Assembly (NCBI GenBank): GCA_963969395.1
Contig: OZ017804.1
Location: 18,166,001-18,230,000 of the forward strand
Direction: 5' to 3'
DNA: 64,000 nt
Source of the DNA: Pseudoscleropodium purum
Taxonomy: Eukaryota; Streptophyta; Bryopsida; Hypnales; Brachytheciaceae
Below the pieces are notes generated by a model. The model was not told where the DNA came from. It did not search any database and saw only the letters and a list, made by a program, of their open reading frames with translations. The translations under genes and the position numbers were made by a program. How positions within the stretch are numbered: position 1 is the stretch's first letter; each line of letters starts with the position of its first letter. Of this stretch, positions 62,113 through 64,000 are shown piece after piece.

Positions 62113-63606
62113 CTAATATAAATGGCGGAAATGTTCATCTGGCATCGACCAACGATATGTATTAGAAAATCGCGTAATCACATGGGCCAAATTAGTATTT
62201 TCATCGTCAGTCTTCGAAGAAATGCGCTTCAAGTAAGCATAAAACACTTTTACAAAGTCATGAAAGGCAAATTGTGTCGCACTAGGTGTTTTAAGTAGTA
62301 AGTTGAAATATGCCTTTGACATGTTGTTTCCATTCATCCGCCGAGCAATTTTTCGAATGGCATACTCTTCTGACTTACGTGAATACATCGGAATGACTTC
62401 TACATCTGCACCTGCTTTATGCAAATATGCAATACATGGATCCACCCACCATCTCCTCTGCAAAGTCTGTTTCATCTCATCTGCTGATGTGAATGTGTAC
62501 AAAGACTTCATTGGCTGAGAAGCTAAGGTGGTCATACTCCAATCGCAAACTCCAATGTACACACGTGACTCATCCTCTGGAAAATGCAACAAGATGTTGT
62601 CCGGAGAAAGATTATTGTGCAAATGTCCAGCAAGATGCACTGCATACATTATATGCATAAACGCCCATGTCAACTCCGTGCGCTTCTTCCGATATCGCCC
62701 TAAACGGTGAGCTTTTACAACCTCCTCTTCGGTTGGATTTGTATACATCAAACGGATTTGAATGTTGTCTAGAAAGTCCTTATCCATATTCAACATTTGT
62801 CAAAGAGTTCCACCACTCCACCAATACGCATAACCTTCACATGTCGTTCCGTGCACCGCAGCAAACCGTATCACACCCGCGTGTGGAATTCGAACAGCCA
62901 TTGATTCGTTTCGATGTTCTAACTTTGCAAGATCGGGTCGAGTTTGGTGGTGAATGGATTTCTTTGCTGCAAACTTCTAATAAGGAAGTATTCCTAGACA
63001 TCCTTCAATACAGACCTTTCAAATCATTGCATATCCACATCTCATCGTTCTATCATCAACAGCAATCACGCGTGCTGTATCTGGAAGTGCTATGAAGTGC
63101 CGTTTGGTCCTTTCCGCTTCAGCAACTCCATCATTGCTTTTCCACCAACCAATTGAACCAACTCGATTGTGCTTTTTGGCGAATGGAGCACATCGCCTCC
63201 TAAACAAGTCCACTTTCAAAACCACTTCTTCAAACTGGGCGTCATTGGGTCGATATTCCTTGCCATATTTAACCAAAATGACTTTGGAATTTCACAAAGC
63301 GTCATGAACCTTGTTCTCCAAACATTTGGTGAAGTGCGTTTTATGCATTTCGTCATGTCACTTCGCCACATTCAATGCATTCAACAACATCTGTGTCATG
63401 TCTACCTTGAATTTAGACACGCACTCCTCTTGATATCTGATGTACTTATTGTCTAAAGACAATGTTGTTTCCGATTCATAAAATTGAATGATGCGCTCAA
63501 TCATGAATTTTTTTCATTCCTCCGAAGGACTTTGGCGAGCTACCTCCAAGTTTGATGGTCCCTCTCCATGTTTAAGCTTCGCAACCTTCTTCTTCCCCTT
63601 CGTCAT
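62113..63606 (-). pseudogene. Protein-kinase-like relic ORF, 498 codons
   Basis: One frame from ATG (63,604-63,606) to TAG (62,113-62,115), interrupted only by in-frame stops at codons 31, 83, 105, 196, 210 and 269 (five TGA, one TAG) with no frameshift. Codons 1-130 are lysine-rich and probably helical (KGKKKVAKLKHGEG). From about 235 the text is kinase-like: IPHAGVIRFAAVHGTTCEGY, then HLHNNLSPDNILLHF at 328-342 (catalytic loop) and IGVCDWSM at 351-358 (DFG region). The catalytic HRD aspartate is Asn332, while loop Asn337 and metal-binding Asp355 remain. So it would be catalytically dead even without the stops. The C-terminal ~110 residues (KTPSATQFAFHDFVKVF) are outside what I can assign. 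It is flanked by GC-rich islands on both sides. It could be a transposon-captured kinase or a dead host gene. Confidence 0.78.
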
Positions 63607-63795
63607 CGTGACAAATGAAACTGATATAGATGAAATTTTCTAATTTAAATGTGATTTCCACGCACAAATGTTAAAAAAATTGGCAACAAGGGGGCCCCAA
63701 TAAACCACTCTTGCCTTGCCTCGGAAAGGAGCCAATGGAGGATGAACCACCAAGCTCTCCGCTCCACCTTGCATTCACAAGGGGCAAAGCAAAAG

Positions 63796-64000
63796 TGACA
63801 ATGCGGACGGCCCGACCGCCCCTCTTATAAGGGCGGACAGCCCTAAACCGTCCGCCCGATTGGACGGGCCAGGGGTGGCAAACGGATCGGCTGTCCGCCT
63901 CCCCGAAACCCTAGAGCCCCGTCCGCCCGATCGGACGGTCCGGGGGGGGCGGACGGGTATCAAGGCGAACGAGGCGGACAGGGCGGACGCCAGATTGGAC
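63796..64000. mobile_element. GC-rich island, partial, different family or subtype
   Basis: GC-rich sequence made of GCGGAC/GTCCGCC words like G1-G6, but without their ends or palindromic core. CAGGGGTGGCAAACGG at about 63,870 could be a hAT-like terminus of a second family. The block runs off the right edge, so its boundaries cannot be set. Confidence 0.55.

Noticed and set aside
59301..63606. An alternative genetic code in which TAG and TGA are sense codons.
   Set aside because: Both relics end at, or are read up to, the same codons. Other relics here also carry TAA stops, and C-to-T decay at methylated sites explains the pattern without recoding.
1..64000. CRISPR arrays, rRNA genes and organellar insertions.
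   Set aside because: No regularly spaced identical repeats of CRISPR type, no conserved rRNA motifs and no recognisable plastid or mitochondrial genes were seen.

Overview
This window looks like nuclear DNA from a large-genome plant. It is AT-rich and full of transposon families typical of plants: Ty3/gypsy chromovirus relics, hAT, CACTA, Stowaway-like and Harbinger-like elements, TTAA-flanked miniature elements and a tRNA-derived SINE. I could not identify the lineage. I found no intact host gene, rRNA gene, functional tRNA gene or CRISPR array. Nearly everything with recognisable structure is a mobile element or a decayed coding relic.

Layout. 1-2,010: decayed chromovirus gag-protease-RT on the minus strand. 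2,706-2,964: first copy of a GC-rich hAT-type miniature element. 3.7-6.2 kb: two foldback structures and a ~170-bp tandem repeat. 7.5-8.4 kb: Harbinger-like element. 12.2-13.1 kb: Stowaway-like element followed by a small TTAA-type element. 14.0 kb: (TA)n tract. 17.0-18.6 kb: chromovirus RNase H-integrase relic (+). 19.9-20.35 kb: SINE and a long hairpin. 23.9-45.5 kb: six copies of a ~0.9-1.2 kb TTAA-flanked element, three CACTA-type elements with exact 3-bp target duplications, a chromodomain fragment with a candidate LTR, a near-perfect 46-bp-arm palindrome, and several smaller elements. 48.2-53.85 kb: decayed hAT transposase (-) with two GC-rich miniature elements lying within it. 55.9-64 kb: four more GC-rich islands around two unusual relic ORFs, an unknown 367-codon frame at 59.3-60.4 kb and a protein-kinase-like 498-codon frame at 62.1-63.6 kb.

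Three observations stand out. (1) The GC-rich miniature elements have ends CAGGGTTGACA/TGTCAACCCTG, 8-bp target duplications, and interiors made of repeated GCGGAC/GTCCGC words around a conserved 19-bp palindrome. (2) A TTAA-target (piggyBac-like) miniature element system is present, with a nested insertion proven by empty sites in sister copies and with two tail-to-tail inverted pairs. (3) The two relic ORFs near the right end carry 17 internal stop codons with no frameshift, and every one is TAG or TGA, never TAA. That fits decay driven by methylation at CG and CHG sites.
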